A DNA stretch of 64,000 nt, from NCBI RefSeq assembly GCF_000430625.1, contig NZ_AUMJ01000016.1, forward strand, positions 1-64,000, read 5' to 3'. The notes beneath the pieces are model-generated. The model had not been told where the DNA came from. It saw only the letters and a list, made by a program, of their open reading frames with translations, and ran no database searches. Below, piece after piece: positions 45,676 through 54,558 of this stretch (its first letter is position 1; every line of letters starts with the position of its first letter). The translations under genes and the position numbers were made by a program. The DNA comes from Aneurinibacillus terranovensis DSM 18919. Its GTDB lineage: Bacteria > Bacillota > Bacilli > Aneurinibacillales > Aneurinibacillaceae.

Positions 45676-46324
45676 ACGAACCTTCATACTTTATTAAATT
45701 TCCTTTTTCACCTGTTGTAATTAGACAAGCGTTTGCTTCATCCGTATCAATGTGCATTTCCAGGCGATATTTAGGAGAAACACGAATAAGAATTTTTTCA
45801 AAAGTAATGGGGCGCTCATTCTCTGTCGAAATACGAACATACTCGCCATTTTTTACATTATAATAGTCAGCATCTTGGGGGTTCATATGAATATGAGCTT
45901 GTGCAATAATTAACCCTTCTTTTAAATAGATACTCCCTTTTGGGCCTAATATTGTAATAGGAGAGGAGCCTTTAATGTCGCCCGATTCTCGTATAGGAGG
46001 ATTTAATCCTAATTTGATTGCATCTGTTTTGCTTATCTCTACTTGTGTTAGATTTCTTGTAGGCCCAAGAATCCGCACGTTTGGAATGCTTCCCCTTGTT
46101 CCTATGATAGTAACCGTTTCGTTTGCGGCAAATTGGCCTAGTTGATATAAATCTGCTTTCTTCGTTAATTCAAATCGTTCACCAAACAGCGCTTCCAAGT
46201 CGGTTTTACTTAAATGACAATGCCTTGCAGAAACAGCTATTGGGATAGACTTTTGAGAAGAATGGTTTTTCATAAGTTGATTGACCACCTCTTCAACGAT
46301 CGATTCAATCGCTTGTTGGTTCAT
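45668..46324 (-). CDS. pduL: Phosphate propanoyltransferase PduL
   Basis: 218 aa. The N-terminal helix (QQAIESIVEEVVNQLMKNH) matches an encapsulation peptide. Two PduL beta-barrel units follow, with zinc-binding His in VSARHCHLS and AQAHIHMNPQDA. It converts acyl-CoA and phosphate to acyl phosphate and CoA, recycling CoA inside the shell. AAGGAG is upstream of ATG. It is the core marker enzyme of aldehyde-producing compartments. Confidence 0.95.
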   Translation of the reverse strand: MNQQAIESIVEEVVNQLMKNHSSQKSIPIAVSARHCHLSKTDLEALFGERFELTKKADLYQLGQFAANETVTIIGTRGSIPNVRILGPTRNLTQVEISKTDAIKLGLNPPIRESGDIKGSSPITILGPKGSIYLKEGLIIAQAHIHMNPQDADYYNVKNGEYVRISTENERPITFEKILIRVSPKYRLEMHIDTDEANACLITTGEKGNLIKYEGSYD

Positions 46325-46355
46325 TTCTTATTGCTCCTTACTTTTTCACTGTATT

Positions 46356-46649
46356 TTAATTTTCCACATTGATTTTTGGTAAAATACTTTCTAATTCATT
46401 GTGCGGACGTGGAATTACGTGAACAGAAATAAGTTCCCCGACACGCTGAGCTGCAGCTGCTCCAGACTCTGTTGCTGCTTTTACCGCTCCTACATCACCT
46501 CGAACCAAAATAGTAACAATTCCTCCACCGACATGAACCTTTCCAATTACATGTACATTTGCAGCTTTCACCATTGCGTCTGCTGCCTCAACAGAAGCAA
46601 CTAAACCTTTCGTTTCAATCATTCCTAATGCAGTAAGTTCACCAGTCAT
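46356..46649 (-). CDS. BMC-H shell hexamer
   Basis: 97 aa canonical BMC domain ([53 protein letters not shown]). The pore loop HVGGG is PduA/EutM-like. AGGAGGA precedes ATG. It is very similar to the protein at 48121, a recent duplicate, so it is probably the main facet protein. Confidence 0.95.
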   Translation of the reverse strand: MTGELTALGMIETKGLVASVEAADAMVKAANVHVIGKVHVGGGIVTILVRGDVGAVKAATESGAAAAQRVGELISVHVIPRPHNELESILPKINVEN

Positions 46650-46723
46650 TTTAAAATCCTCCTAGTTCGTTCATTTAATGATTTTTTATAACTTGATTCA
46701 CCATTTAAGATAGTAAATGTGCA

Positions 46724-47704
46724 TCAACTGAAGGTTTGATTATGGTTCAGTACTTGACTGCTACTATAAGGAAGAAGATTTAAAACATTCTTCACCGATT
46801 GAGCTGAGGTGTCTAAGGCTTGTTTTTCTTCTGATGTTAAAGGCAATTCTAGGATGCTTTCAATTCCGTTTCCACCTAGAATAGTAGGTACTCCTAAGCA
46901 TATATTGTCATAACCATATTCCCCATCTAAATACGCGATGGCAGGAAGAATTCTTTTTTTGTCTTTCACAATAGCTTCTGCCATTTGAACGATTGAAGCG
47001 GCAGGAGCATAATAAGCGCTGCCTTGACCAAGGAGATTAACGATTTCCCCTCCTCCTTTTCGTGTACGTTCAACAATAGCTTCAATTTTTTCTTCTGAAA
47101 GAATTCTTTCTAGAGGAATACCCCCCACATGCGAAAAGCGAATTAAAGGAACCATGGCGTCCCCATGCCCTCCTAAAACAAATCCTGATACATCTTCAAC
47201 CGAAACATTTAACTCTTGAGCAACAAATGTATTAAATCGAGCTGTATCCAGTACTCCTGATTGCCCTATTACACGGTTTTTTAAAAAGCCTGTAGTTTTA
47301 TAACAGACATAAGTCATGGCATCTACCGGGTTGCTCAATACTAATAAATAGCTGTTAGGAGCGTAATAAACTATTTTTTCAGATATCTCTGTTAATATTT
47401 TTGCGTTTGTTGTGACTAAATCGTCTCTGCTCATTCCTGGCTTTCTGGCAATCCCGGCAGTAATAATAATCAAATCCGCGTCTTGTATCGCTTCATAATG
47501 ACAGGTTCCAATAATATTAGAATCGAATCCTTGTACCGGACTTGCTTCCAGCAGATCTAATGCTTTCCCCATTGTAGGATTCCTCATAGAAGGGATATCA
47601 ACTAGTACAATATCTCCAAGTTCTTTTTGCGCAATCATTAAAGCTGTCGTGGTTCCTGTATAACCAGCTCCAATCACTGCAATTTTTTTACGTTTAAAAG
47701 ACAC
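46724..47704 (-). CDS. Malate/lactate dehydrogenase family protein in BMC operon
   Basis: 326 aa from GTG 47704 (AAAGGAGG). The Rossmann motif [12 protein letters not shown], malate-type loop [15 protein letters not shown], and [10 protein letters not shown] with catalytic His are present. This points to malate dehydrogenase rather than LDH. The C-terminus ([16 protein letters not shown]) is extended. In the compartment it may regenerate NAD+ from aldehyde oxidation using a 2-oxo acid, a role usually filled by an iron alcohol dehydrogenase. Confidence 0.85.
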   Translation of the reverse strand: MSFKRKKIAVIGAGYTGTTTALMIAQKELGDIVLVDIPSMRNPTMGKALDLLEASPVQGFDSNIIGTCHYEAIQDADLIIITAGIARKPGMSRDDLVTTNAKILTEISEKIVYYAPNSYLLVLSNPVDAMTYVCYKTTGFLKNRVIGQSGVLDTARFNTFVAQELNVSVEDVSGFVLGGHGDAMVPLIRFSHVGGIPLERILSEEKIEAIVERTRKGGGEIVNLLGQGSAYYAPAASIVQMAEAIVKDKKRILPAIAYLDGEYGYDNICLGVPTILGGNGIESILELPLTSEEKQALDTSAQSVKNVLNLLPYSSSQVLNHNQTFS

Positions 47705-47783
47705 GCTCCAGCCTCCTTTCAACTAACGGCGTTTAATTTAATGTTCGTTAATTATAGAATCCCAAGAGACTTTTCATCATTGT

Positions 47784-48059
47784 TCATTCTTTTCTTATTA
47801 GCAATTTTCTGGTACTTAGGCCGGGGTTAGGCATCACACAAAAGGATATAAGTGCTCCGACATGTTGAGCTACTTGTGTTCCAGCATCAACTGCGATTTG
47901 TACAGCACTGACATCGCCTTCCACTAAAATTGTAACGAGTGCTATGTCTTTTTTCTCCTGAATTAAGAGATTAATATTTGCTGACTTTAACATAGCATCT
48001 GCTACTTCAATGGAAACGGCTAACCCCCACGTTTCAATCATCCCTAATGCTTTATTCAC
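47784..48059 (-). CDS. BMC-H shell protein, divergent
   Basis: 91 aa from GTG 48059. The BMC fold is complete (ALGMIETWGLAVSIEVADA, VTILVEGDVSAVQIA), but the pore region (INLLIQEKKDIA) lacks the GGG loop, so its pore should differ from the other hexamers. It may mediate interfaces or transport another metabolite. Confidence 0.88.
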   Translation of the reverse strand: MNKALGMIETWGLAVSIEVADAMLKSANINLLIQEKKDIALVTILVEGDVSAVQIAVDAGTQVAQHVGALISFCVMPNPGLSTRKLLIRKE

Positions 48060-48120
48060 CTTCCTTACCTCTTCTCTTTGCGCATTAACTAAGTGCTTCC
48101 AATGATCGTGCCAACTCGCA

Positions 48121-48414
48121 CTAATACTCCTCTAATTTCGGTAAAATGCTCCCCAATTCGTGATGAGGACGTGGAATTACGTGAACAGAGATAATTTCAC
48201 CCACACGTTGTGCGGCTGTACTTCCTGCTTCAGTAGCTGCTTTTACAGCTCCAACATCACCAGTTACTAGCACTGTGACAATCCCTCCACCTACATGAAC
48301 TTTTCCTACTATGTTAACGTTTGCCGCCTTTACCATAGCATCTGCCGCTTCCAATGAAGCCACTAATCCTCTGGTTTCGATCATTCCAAGTGCACCGTTT
48401 ATTTCTCTAGCCAT
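48121..48414 (-). CDS. BMC-H shell hexamer
   Basis: 97 aa, canonical ([51 protein letters not shown]). It is almost a twin of the gene at 46356. GGGGGAA precedes ATG. It lies directly after the aldehyde dehydrogenase gene, 16 bp away. Confidence 0.95.
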   Translation of the reverse strand: MAREINGALGMIETRGLVASLEAADAMVKAANVNIVGKVHVGGGIVTVLVTGDVGAVKAATEAGSTAAQRVGEIISVHVIPRPHHELGSILPKLEEY

Positions 48415-48430
48415 TTACTATTCCCCCTCA

Positions 48431-49963
48431 TTATTGTTTTTGGTATTGTTCAACTACGTTTTTGACCATTTTGGATACCACGTCAGGATCAATCGACCGG
48501 GCCTTCATTTCTACTTCTTTTAATACTTGTTCAATAATGATTTCAACGCTTTCAATATTCGAATACTTTTCCGATTTATCTTCGCCATGCTGAGATGGAT
48601 TGGGTATAGAAACATCTCTGATCCCGTAAGCTACTCGCTTTACATTTATCAAGTGGCGAGCTGTAATGTTATCAGAAGTTATATTCCCGCCATATGATCC
48701 GCATCCTAATGTCATGGATGGCGTTAAGCCTGTCGTTGCTCCTGCCGCTCCTATGGAAGAAAGCGTATTCACCAATATACGAGAAACTGGCATTTCAATC
48801 CCAAACGTTTGAACAACTCTTTCATCGGTTGTGTGAATCGCAAAACTGTGTCCTCTTCCTCCGAGATCCAATAATTCAATACAAATTTTTTTTGCTTCCT
48901 GTACACTATTTGCTGTATACAAAGCAAAAATAGGAGCGAGCTTTTCAATTGAAAATGGAGTATCCTTACCAATGCGATCTTCCTCTGCTATTAATAATCG
49001 TGTCCCTTCCGGAATATCAAAACCAGCCATTTTTGCGATTGTCTTAGTCGAACGTCCAACGATAGCCGGGTTTAATCTTCCTTTTATTGGGGAAATAACA
49101 TTTTCCAACTTGGTTTTTTCAACTTCATTTAGGAAGTAGGCACCGTTATTTTTCAGCTCTCTAATCGTCATTGTCTTGATATTCTGGTCGACCACAATAG
49201 CTTGTTCCGAAGCACAAATTGTACCATTATCAAAGGTTTTACTGTCCACAATCATTTTCACTGCATTCTTCACATTGGCTGTTTTCTCAATATAGACTGG
49301 TACATTTCCAGGCCCTACACCGTATGCTGGTTTCCCAGAACTATAAGCCGCTCGTACTAATCCCCCTCCTCCCGTTGCCAAAATTAAATGAACGTCTTTA
49401 TGTTTCATTAGTTCGATGGTTGTTTCCATTGTCGGTTTAGTAATCCAACCGATTAATCCTTCTGGAGCTCCAGCTTCAACAGCAGCTTTGCTGCAAATTT
49501 TCAAGGCCTCCACGGTACACTTTACAGCAGAAGGATGGGGGCTTACTACAATCGCATTTCTTGATTTCAATGAAATGAGTGTTTTAAAAATTGCCGTTGA
49601 AGTAGGGTTTGTGGTCGGAATAATACCTGCAATGACTCCAAAAGGATATGCAATTTCAATTACCTTCTTTTCATGGTCTTTCCTAATAACTCCAACTGTT
49701 TTTTCATCCTTAATAGACTGGTAAACGTCCCTAGAGCATAATTCGTTTTTGATCTTTTTATGTTCCACAACTCCCATTCCAGTTTCTTCAACTGCCAATC
49801 GGGCTAAAGATTCAGATTGTCTATATGCGGAATCTGCGACGCTTTTAACAATACGATCGACTTGTTCCTGTGAGAACTCCACAAACTTCAACTGAGCTTC
49901 TTTTGATCGTTTAACAGCTTCTCTCATCTCTTGTATCGACTTCAGGTCATAATCAAGCTCCAT
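48431..49963 (-). CDS. Acylating aldehyde dehydrogenase with encapsulation peptide
   Basis: 510 aa. The catalytic Cys is in FDNGTICASEQ, the NAD site includes ATGGGGLVRAAYSSG and the C-terminal catalytic part has GCGSYGGNITSDN, as in AdhE/EutE/PduP. It oxidises an aldehyde to acyl-CoA with NAD+. The extreme C-terminus (DPDVVSKMVKNVVEQYQ) is an amphipathic helix after a linker, as in encapsulation peptides. ATG 49963 has AAAGGAG 11 bp upstream. Confidence 0.93.
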   Translation of the reverse strand: MELDYDLKSIQEMREAVKRSKEAQLKFVEFSQEQVDRIVKSVADSAYRQSESLARLAVEETGMGVVEHKKIKNELCSRDVYQSIKDEKTVGVIRKDHEKKVIEIAYPFGVIAGIIPTTNPTSTAIFKTLISLKSRNAIVVSPHPSAVKCTVEALKICSKAAVEAGAPEGLIGWITKPTMETTIELMKHKDVHLILATGGGGLVRAAYSSGKPAYGVGPGNVPVYIEKTANVKNAVKMIVDSKTFDNGTICASEQAIVVDQNIKTMTIRELKNNGAYFLNEVEKTKLENVISPIKGRLNPAIVGRSTKTIAKMAGFDIPEGTRLLIAEEDRIGKDTPFSIEKLAPIFALYTANSVQEAKKICIELLDLGGRGHSFAIHTTDERVVQTFGIEMPVSRILVNTLSSIGAAGATTGLTPSMTLGCGSYGGNITSDNITARHLINVKRVAYGIRDVSIPNPSQHGEDKSEKYSNIESVEIIIEQVLKEVEMKARSIDPDVVSKMVKNVVEQYQKQ

Positions 49964-50027
49964 AAATTGAATCACTCCTTTCTTAAAAACTTTAATAATA
50001 GTGATTGTAGGACGAGTTCAACCTATT

Positions 50028-50336
50028 TTATTGATAGTTTCGATAAAATTTAACCTGGCCATTTCCTCGTTCTTCTTCTGGAGAAGAGTGCTTTGTAATC
50101 TTTGTTACTTCCATGGAAGAAGTTATATCATTCCAAATTTTTAAATCTTCCTGAGTAAGAGGAAGGTATTCAGAGTACTCTTCTAAAGTGGGCTTTGCCA
50201 TCTTTGTTACCTCCATAGAACAAGTTATGTCGCTCCAAATTTTCATCTCTTCCTCAGTAAGGGGAGGGTATTCAGAATACTCCTCTAACTTTGAGAGTAC
50301 TAATCTAGTGATCTTTTCTACTAAGGTCTGATCCAT
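50028..50336 (-). CDS. Small BMC-associated protein with two 34-residue repeats
   Basis: 102 aa from ATG 50336 (AGGAGGTG upstream). Residues 1-18 (MDQTLVEKITRLVLSKL) look like an encapsulation helix. Two tandem repeats follow, each LEEYSEY-P-LT-EE-KIW-DIT-SMEVTK (about 19-52 and 53-86), about 75% identical, then a basic tail. No enzyme motif is seen. It is coded between aminotransferase and aldehyde dehydrogenase. It may be a scaffold clustering enzymes, in the way CsoS2/CcmN do, which is an inference. Confidence 0.7.
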   Translation of the reverse strand: MDQTLVEKITRLVLSKLEEYSEYPPLTEEEMKIWSDITCSMEVTKMAKPTLEEYSEYLPLTQEDLKIWNDITSSMEVTKITKHSSPEEERGNGQVKFYRNYQ

Positions 50337-50436
50337 TTTAACACCTCCTGTATTATTCTGATTCGCTGCCATTCTAACACTAATGATTTCTTCTTTTTGA
50401 TTACTTCTTTGTATACGTTAAAGTTGTAGTCAAAAC

Positions 50437-51696
50437 TTAGTAAACCATTTCAGCTGCTTGTTTAATACTGAGCTCACATCGTGAAAGTAATTCATCACAA
50501 TATTTTTGATCACAAAGCAGACCAGGTTTAAATTGAAGTACCTTAGGGTCAAGCATAGAATAAATCGCCCATACCCCATTTTTATAAAGACAGCGCATCA
50601 CATATTTAGCCCCTTCGGGATGACTAAATTCCAATCCCATAACAACGCCCAATTGACGAATACCAGTAAAAAATTCAGGGTTGTTCTTCTTTATGGTTTC
50701 AAGTCCTGTACGCAAATAGCGAGCGACAAAATCAACGTTTTGTCTCACTTCTTTACGTTGGGATATCTCTAATACTTTCATCGCAACAATACAGCCTAAT
50801 TCCGAACCTCCGAATGTAGATATATGAGCAAAACCATCCTCATTCATCCATTGACCCGCCTTTTGACTTACAATCGTGGCTGCTATTGGGTAAATTCCCC
50901 CACCAAATCCTTTTGAGGTAACTAAAATATCAGGTTCCACTCCAAAGTGCTCAATCCCCCATAGGTTCCCTGTACGCATCAAACCAGTTTGCACTTCATC
51001 AGCTATGTATAAGGAACCATACAATTTGCACATTTTTTTTACTGAAGAAAGGTATCCTTTTTCCGGAAGGGGGAATCCATATGTTGCCGGAATCGTTTCA
51101 ATAACGACGCAGGCAACATCTTCAGCGGAAAGTGCCTTCTCCATCGCCGCTAAATCATTAAATGGCACATGAATAAATTCTCTAGGATCTCCTTCACTTA
51201 GAAACGGACGAGAGTAACGCTCATTACCTAACGATACTGCTAATCCCGTATGGCCATGATAACCATATTGAATGGAAACTATTTTTTTTCGTTTCGTTGC
51301 ATACCTTGCACATTTTATGGCAACATCGATTGCTTCACTTCCACCACTCGAGAAGATCGAATACGTCAAACTACTTGGCGTGCATATTGAAAGTTCTTCC
51401 GCGAGCTGTGCACGGGTTATGGATGGAAAATGATGATTTCCAATATCAAATTCATCTAAAGCCCTTTTCAACGTGGAAATAATTTCAGGATTTCGGTGAC
51501 CTAGATTATATGTTCCTCCATTTAAATGTACATCCATTAGTTTTTTTCCACTCATATCGTAAAAATAGTAACCTTCTCGTTTTCCTATCACTAAATCAAT
51601 GCCGTCTTTTTGCCATTGGTTTGTTTTTCCTGGATTCCACCATTTGATTGATTGTTCAATAACGGTATCCTTGCTATTCGTCCTAAGTTTATCCAT
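50437..51696 (-). CDS. Class-III PLP enzyme, likely amino-alcohol phosphate phospho-lyase
   Basis: 419 aa. PLP-binding Lys is in LVTSKGFGGGIYP, GGSEAIDVAIKCAR binds the cofactor phosphate and YIADEVQTGLMRTG carries the Asp. In RMM/AAUM compartments this enzyme eliminates phosphate and ammonia from 1-amino-2-propanol phosphate to give propanal. The context (kinase, aldehyde dehydrogenase, PduL) supports this over transamination. GGAGAG precedes ATG. Confidence 0.85.
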   Translation of the reverse strand: MDKLRTNSKDTVIEQSIKWWNPGKTNQWQKDGIDLVIGKREGYYFYDMSGKKLMDVHLNGGTYNLGHRNPEIISTLKRALDEFDIGNHHFPSITRAQLAEELSICTPSSLTYSIFSSGGSEAIDVAIKCARYATKRKKIVSIQYGYHGHTGLAVSLGNERYSRPFLSEGDPREFIHVPFNDLAAMEKALSAEDVACVVIETIPATYGFPLPEKGYLSSVKKMCKLYGSLYIADEVQTGLMRTGNLWGIEHFGVEPDILVTSKGFGGGIYPIAATIVSQKAGQWMNEDGFAHISTFGGSELGCIVAMKVLEISQRKEVRQNVDFVARYLRTGLETIKKNNPEFFTGIRQLGVVMGLEFSHPEGAKYVMRCLYKNGVWAIYSMLDPKVLQFKPGLLCDQKYCDELLSRCELSIKQAAEMVY

Positions 51697-51761
51697 TATC
51701 TTCTCTCCAATTTAAAGTATTTTATTTAACCTTTTCAAAATAACTAAAAGTATGAATCAAC

Positions 51762-51853
51762 CTTTTTCCTCGTCTGCGAATAATAATTGGATTTCTGTAT
51801 GACTTAGAATTTGCTGCCACTCATCTGGACAGTGCCAGTCAGATATCAACATG
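51762..51853 (-). pseudogene. Short fragment at the end of the SDR gene
   Basis: A 30-codon open end reads ISDWHCPDEWQQILSHTEIQ and LLFADEEKG. It is in a different frame from the SDR, which it overlaps by 8 bp. It may be the C-terminus of a lost regulator (DeoR-like end). Confidence is low. Confidence 0.25.
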
Positions 51854-52634
51854 TTGTCAATGAACCCATAGCCTCTACATTCTCTGGGATCGTTTGACCA
51901 CCATCCACGATAAGCGTTTGACCCGTGATGAAGCCCGCTTCCTTTGATGCAAGGAAAAGTGCCGCATGAGCAATGTCCTCTACGCTACCAAGTCTCTTTA
52001 GTGGAATGGATGACGCCATTCTCTCTAAATAATCATTCCCCAACCCTTGTAATCCCTCGGTCAGAATATTACCGGGCATCACGGCATTGATCGTTATATT
52101 GTAATGAGCTAGTTCCAATGCTGCACTCCGCATAAAACCCAACTGAGCTGCTTTGCTAGCGCCGTAGTGGGACCATCCAGCATACCCGGTAACAGGACCT
52201 GTTATTGAAGAAGTAATAATGACACGACCATAATGAGCTGACTTTAAATACGGTAGGCAAGCCTGCAAAGCGAATAATGTACCTCGCGCGTTAGTATTGA
52301 TCACTTGGTCCCAATGATCTCCGGTCATTTCTTCCAGTGAAGCGCTTGGAAAAATCCCTGCGTTGGCGCACAATACATCAATTCCTCCAAAAGTTTGAGC
52401 TACTTCTTGTGCCAGGTTCATCATTGAGGTACGGTCAGACACATCGCCAACAAATGCCTTCGCGTTCCATCCAGAATTTCTTATTTCTGCCGCACACTCT
52501 TCAGCAGATTCCATATGACGTGCCACGACAGCTACTTGTGCCCCGTGATTCGCGAATATTCGAGCGATACCCTTTCCGATACCCTTACTCGCTCCAGTGA
52601 TTAAGACTGATTTATCTTTGATTGTATTCGACAT
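51846..52634 (-). CDS. SDR oxidoreductase, likely 1-amino-2-propanol dehydrogenase
   Basis: 262 aa from ATG 52634 (AAGGGG upstream). TGASKGIGKG binds NAD(P), CANAG follows, and Ser in ITSSITGPVTG and YGASK (written as HYGASKAAQ) are catalytic. The C-terminal IVDGGQTIPENVEAM is family-typical. RMM compartments contain an SDR that interconverts aminoacetone and 1-amino-2-propanol; this gene occupies that place. Confidence 0.85.
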   Translation of the reverse strand: MSNTIKDKSVLITGASKGIGKGIARIFANHGAQVAVVARHMESAEECAAEIRNSGWNAKAFVGDVSDRTSMMNLAQEVAQTFGGIDVLCANAGIFPSASLEEMTGDHWDQVINTNARGTLFALQACLPYLKSAHYGRVIITSSITGPVTGYAGWSHYGASKAAQLGFMRSAALELAHYNITINAVMPGNILTEGLQGLGNDYLERMASSIPLKRLGSVEDIAHAALFLASKEAGFITGQTLIVDGGQTIPENVEAMGSLTTC

Positions 52635-52709
52635 GTCCAACAACCCCTTAAGCATATTATTTTTTAATAAGAACAAACAACTTAAAAAATTGTTATTTTA
52701 ATGTAATTT

Positions 52710-53726
52710 CTAGCGATGTATAAGTAAATATTTCTTTGCCAGTTCCTCAGTTTTCTCTGCAAACCCCATCCCCAAATTCCTTGCTGTATCACTATCTGAA
52801 TGGGTTCTTAACCAAGCTAATAGCATTAATCGGCGAAGCATAATAAACGTTGGAATCTCGGCTTCTTCTTCGTCAGATACATTGCATATCTTTCTATAGC
52901 CTTTAAGCCATGATTTCACTAATTCAGGTACAAATTTCTCGTGTTCAATGAAACTTAATCCGGATGCTAAATCATATAGAAACCAGCTATAGCCACAATC
53001 ATCAAAATCAATCACTTTGATTTGGTTACCCTCAATTAGCAAATTGGCTAATCGTAAATCAGCATGAATTAACCCGAAACGGTCTCGTGTCTTACCGAAC
53101 CGTTGAAGCCTTAAACTGATAATATCTGAAACTTGTTGAAACAATTCTGCCCTTTCATTAGAAACTTCTGGTCCATCTTGCCATCTACCCCACCGTGGGT
53201 TTTCCCCCAACATGGTATCAAAGTCCCAAGTGAACCGACTCAGGTGAATGGAATTCTCCCACTTTCTGACGTGTTCATGTAAAAGAGCCGTTACTTCCCC
53301 GAGTTGTTCAAATTGTGCGATTAAATTTTCTTTTCCGTTTTCATCAGGAGCCTTTCCGCTTAAAAAGTTAAACATCACACAATGTTGGGTTTCACTATTT
53401 CGTTCGCTTTTTAATGTTTGGACAAATTCACCATTCTTACCCTCTATTGGTTTTGGTACGATTATTGAAGAGTTGTTCGCAATCTCCTGCATCCAGATTA
53501 ATTCGCTCTCCAGATCCCTCTTTGTATGATAACCTGGTCGATTAAGACGCAACACCATGCGTATATTTTTCACCGGATCCTCAACCAAATAAGTAGTATT
53601 CTCCGAATAATTCAGCAGTCTACAATAGGAAGAAGGAGATAGATCATAAAGTTTTAAAGCTCGTTTAGCTAGTCTGTTCATCAATGATAAACGTTCTTCT
53701 TCCGAGTGTTCATTTAAACGTTGCAT
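52710..53726 (-). CDS. APH-family kinase, likely amino-alcohol kinase
   Basis: 338 aa with kinase-like APH fold. The catalytic loop is GLIHADLRLANLL (Asp and Asn) and the metal-binding motif is VIDFDDCGYSWF. It is the first gene of the compartment operon. In the aminopropanol pathway it phosphorylates the hydroxyl so that the PLP lyase can act. GGGAGGT stands upstream of ATG. A homoserine-kinase-like function is an alternative. Confidence 0.85.
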   Translation of the reverse strand: MQRLNEHSEEERLSLMNRLAKRALKLYDLSPSSYCRLLNYSENTTYLVEDPVKNIRMVLRLNRPGYHTKRDLESELIWMQEIANNSSIIVPKPIEGKNGEFVQTLKSERNSETQHCVMFNFLSGKAPDENGKENLIAQFEQLGEVTALLHEHVRKWENSIHLSRFTWDFDTMLGENPRWGRWQDGPEVSNERAELFQQVSDIISLRLQRFGKTRDRFGLIHADLRLANLLIEGNQIKVIDFDDCGYSWFLYDLASGLSFIEHEKFVPELVKSWLKGYRKICNVSDEEEAEIPTFIMLRRLMLLAWLRTHSDSDTARNLGMGFAEKTEELAKKYLLIHR

Positions 53727-53870
53727 GATAACCTCCCTTTATTTTCAAATATTTTTAGATATAGACGCTCTTGAAGATCTCTATTTTGTTGAAATTTACT
53801 TATCACATCAACGCCTAGCACTAATTGTGGTTTTTTTTGGTTTTTTGAATTTTATTGTGTATTTATTGCA

Positions 53871-53899
53871 ATATTAAGCCTGGTTTAGTGAGTTGTCAA
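53871..53899 (-). promoter_or_regulatory. Sigma-A promoter of the microcompartment operon
   Basis: Minus strand TTGACA (53899-53894), 17-bp spacer, TAATAT (53876-53871). It lies about 145 bp upstream of the kinase start. No second promoter was seen before the permease gene. Confidence 0.75.
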
Positions 53900-54242
53900 T
53901 ATATTTTTTTAATTTAAAATACACTGATTGTTTGAATTTTAACTAGTTATTATTTAAACTTTGCGACTTCCTAAAAACTGTTTTATGCAAAGATATTTCC
54001 CTAATACGGTAAAAAAGGCTATCTCAATGAATTTAATTCTTCTTATTCATTACATTCATTAATGATTCGCTTTGAAATTATCTTAAAAATTAAGACACAG
54101 AAAAAGCCTTAAAGTCCCCTCAGATTTTTCTCGATTGTTGTTTCTTTTTGTTTTTTTTAATTTTTTTGTGGTTTTAGGGCTAGCTACAACATTTTGTAGA
54201 AAGTATTTGTGTTTTTCCTATTATTAGTAATCGCAGTGCGTT

Positions 54243-54435
54243 GAGAAAAACTCGCGGGCGTTGCCGCTCGTCCTTTTTCTGCAGGGTAGCGAAACGGCCG
54301 CTTAGTGACCGGAAGGTCGGACCGACAAAACATCCGGGTATCTCAAGGATGGACAATTGTCGGTCTGATCGACCTTCCGGCCACACGCTCCACATCGAAA
54401 AAGAAACGTTCGGCACACCCCCGCGAGTTTTTCTC
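54243..54435. repeat. 193-bp nested inverted repeat
   Basis: The outer arms GAGAAAAACTCGCGGG (54243-54258) and CCCGCGAGTTTTTCTC (54420-54435) are perfect complements. The inner arms pair CCGGAAGGTCG..CCGACA with TGTCGG..CGACCTTCCGG, and a central CATCC/GGATG pair closes a small loop. The whole element can form one very long hairpin. It is more GC-rich than the flanks. It could be a MITE or a structured RNA. An ORF across it is only a by-product. Confidence 0.7.
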
Positions 54436-54450
54436 AGGTGACCAATGGAA

Positions 54451-54494
54451 GAAAGTATATGTTGCTTTAACACTGTAAAGCAACATATACTTTC
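54451..54494. repeat. Perfect 19-bp stem hairpin
   Basis: GAAAGTATATGTTGCTTTA and its exact complement flank a 6-nt loop ACACTG. There is no T-run next to it. It lies between the long inverted repeat and a terminator, in a spacer with no gene. Confidence 0.7.
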
Positions 54495-54503
54495 CTTAAC
54501 GAT

Positions 54504-54535
54504 AAAAAAGTCATCCAGCTGGATGACTTTTTTAA
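54504..54535. terminator. Bidirectional terminator
   Basis: AAAAAAGTCATCCAGCTGGATGACTTTTTT is a perfect palindrome (stem with T-runs on both strands) immediately after the glutamine-synthetase-like gene. Confidence 0.85.
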
Positions 54536-54558
54536 TTTAAAAATTTATCTTATTTTAT

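Noticed and set aside
54180-54473. A 97-aa reading frame across the large inverted repeat
   Set aside because: It is created by the palindrome itself, has no ribosome site and no protein-like composition.
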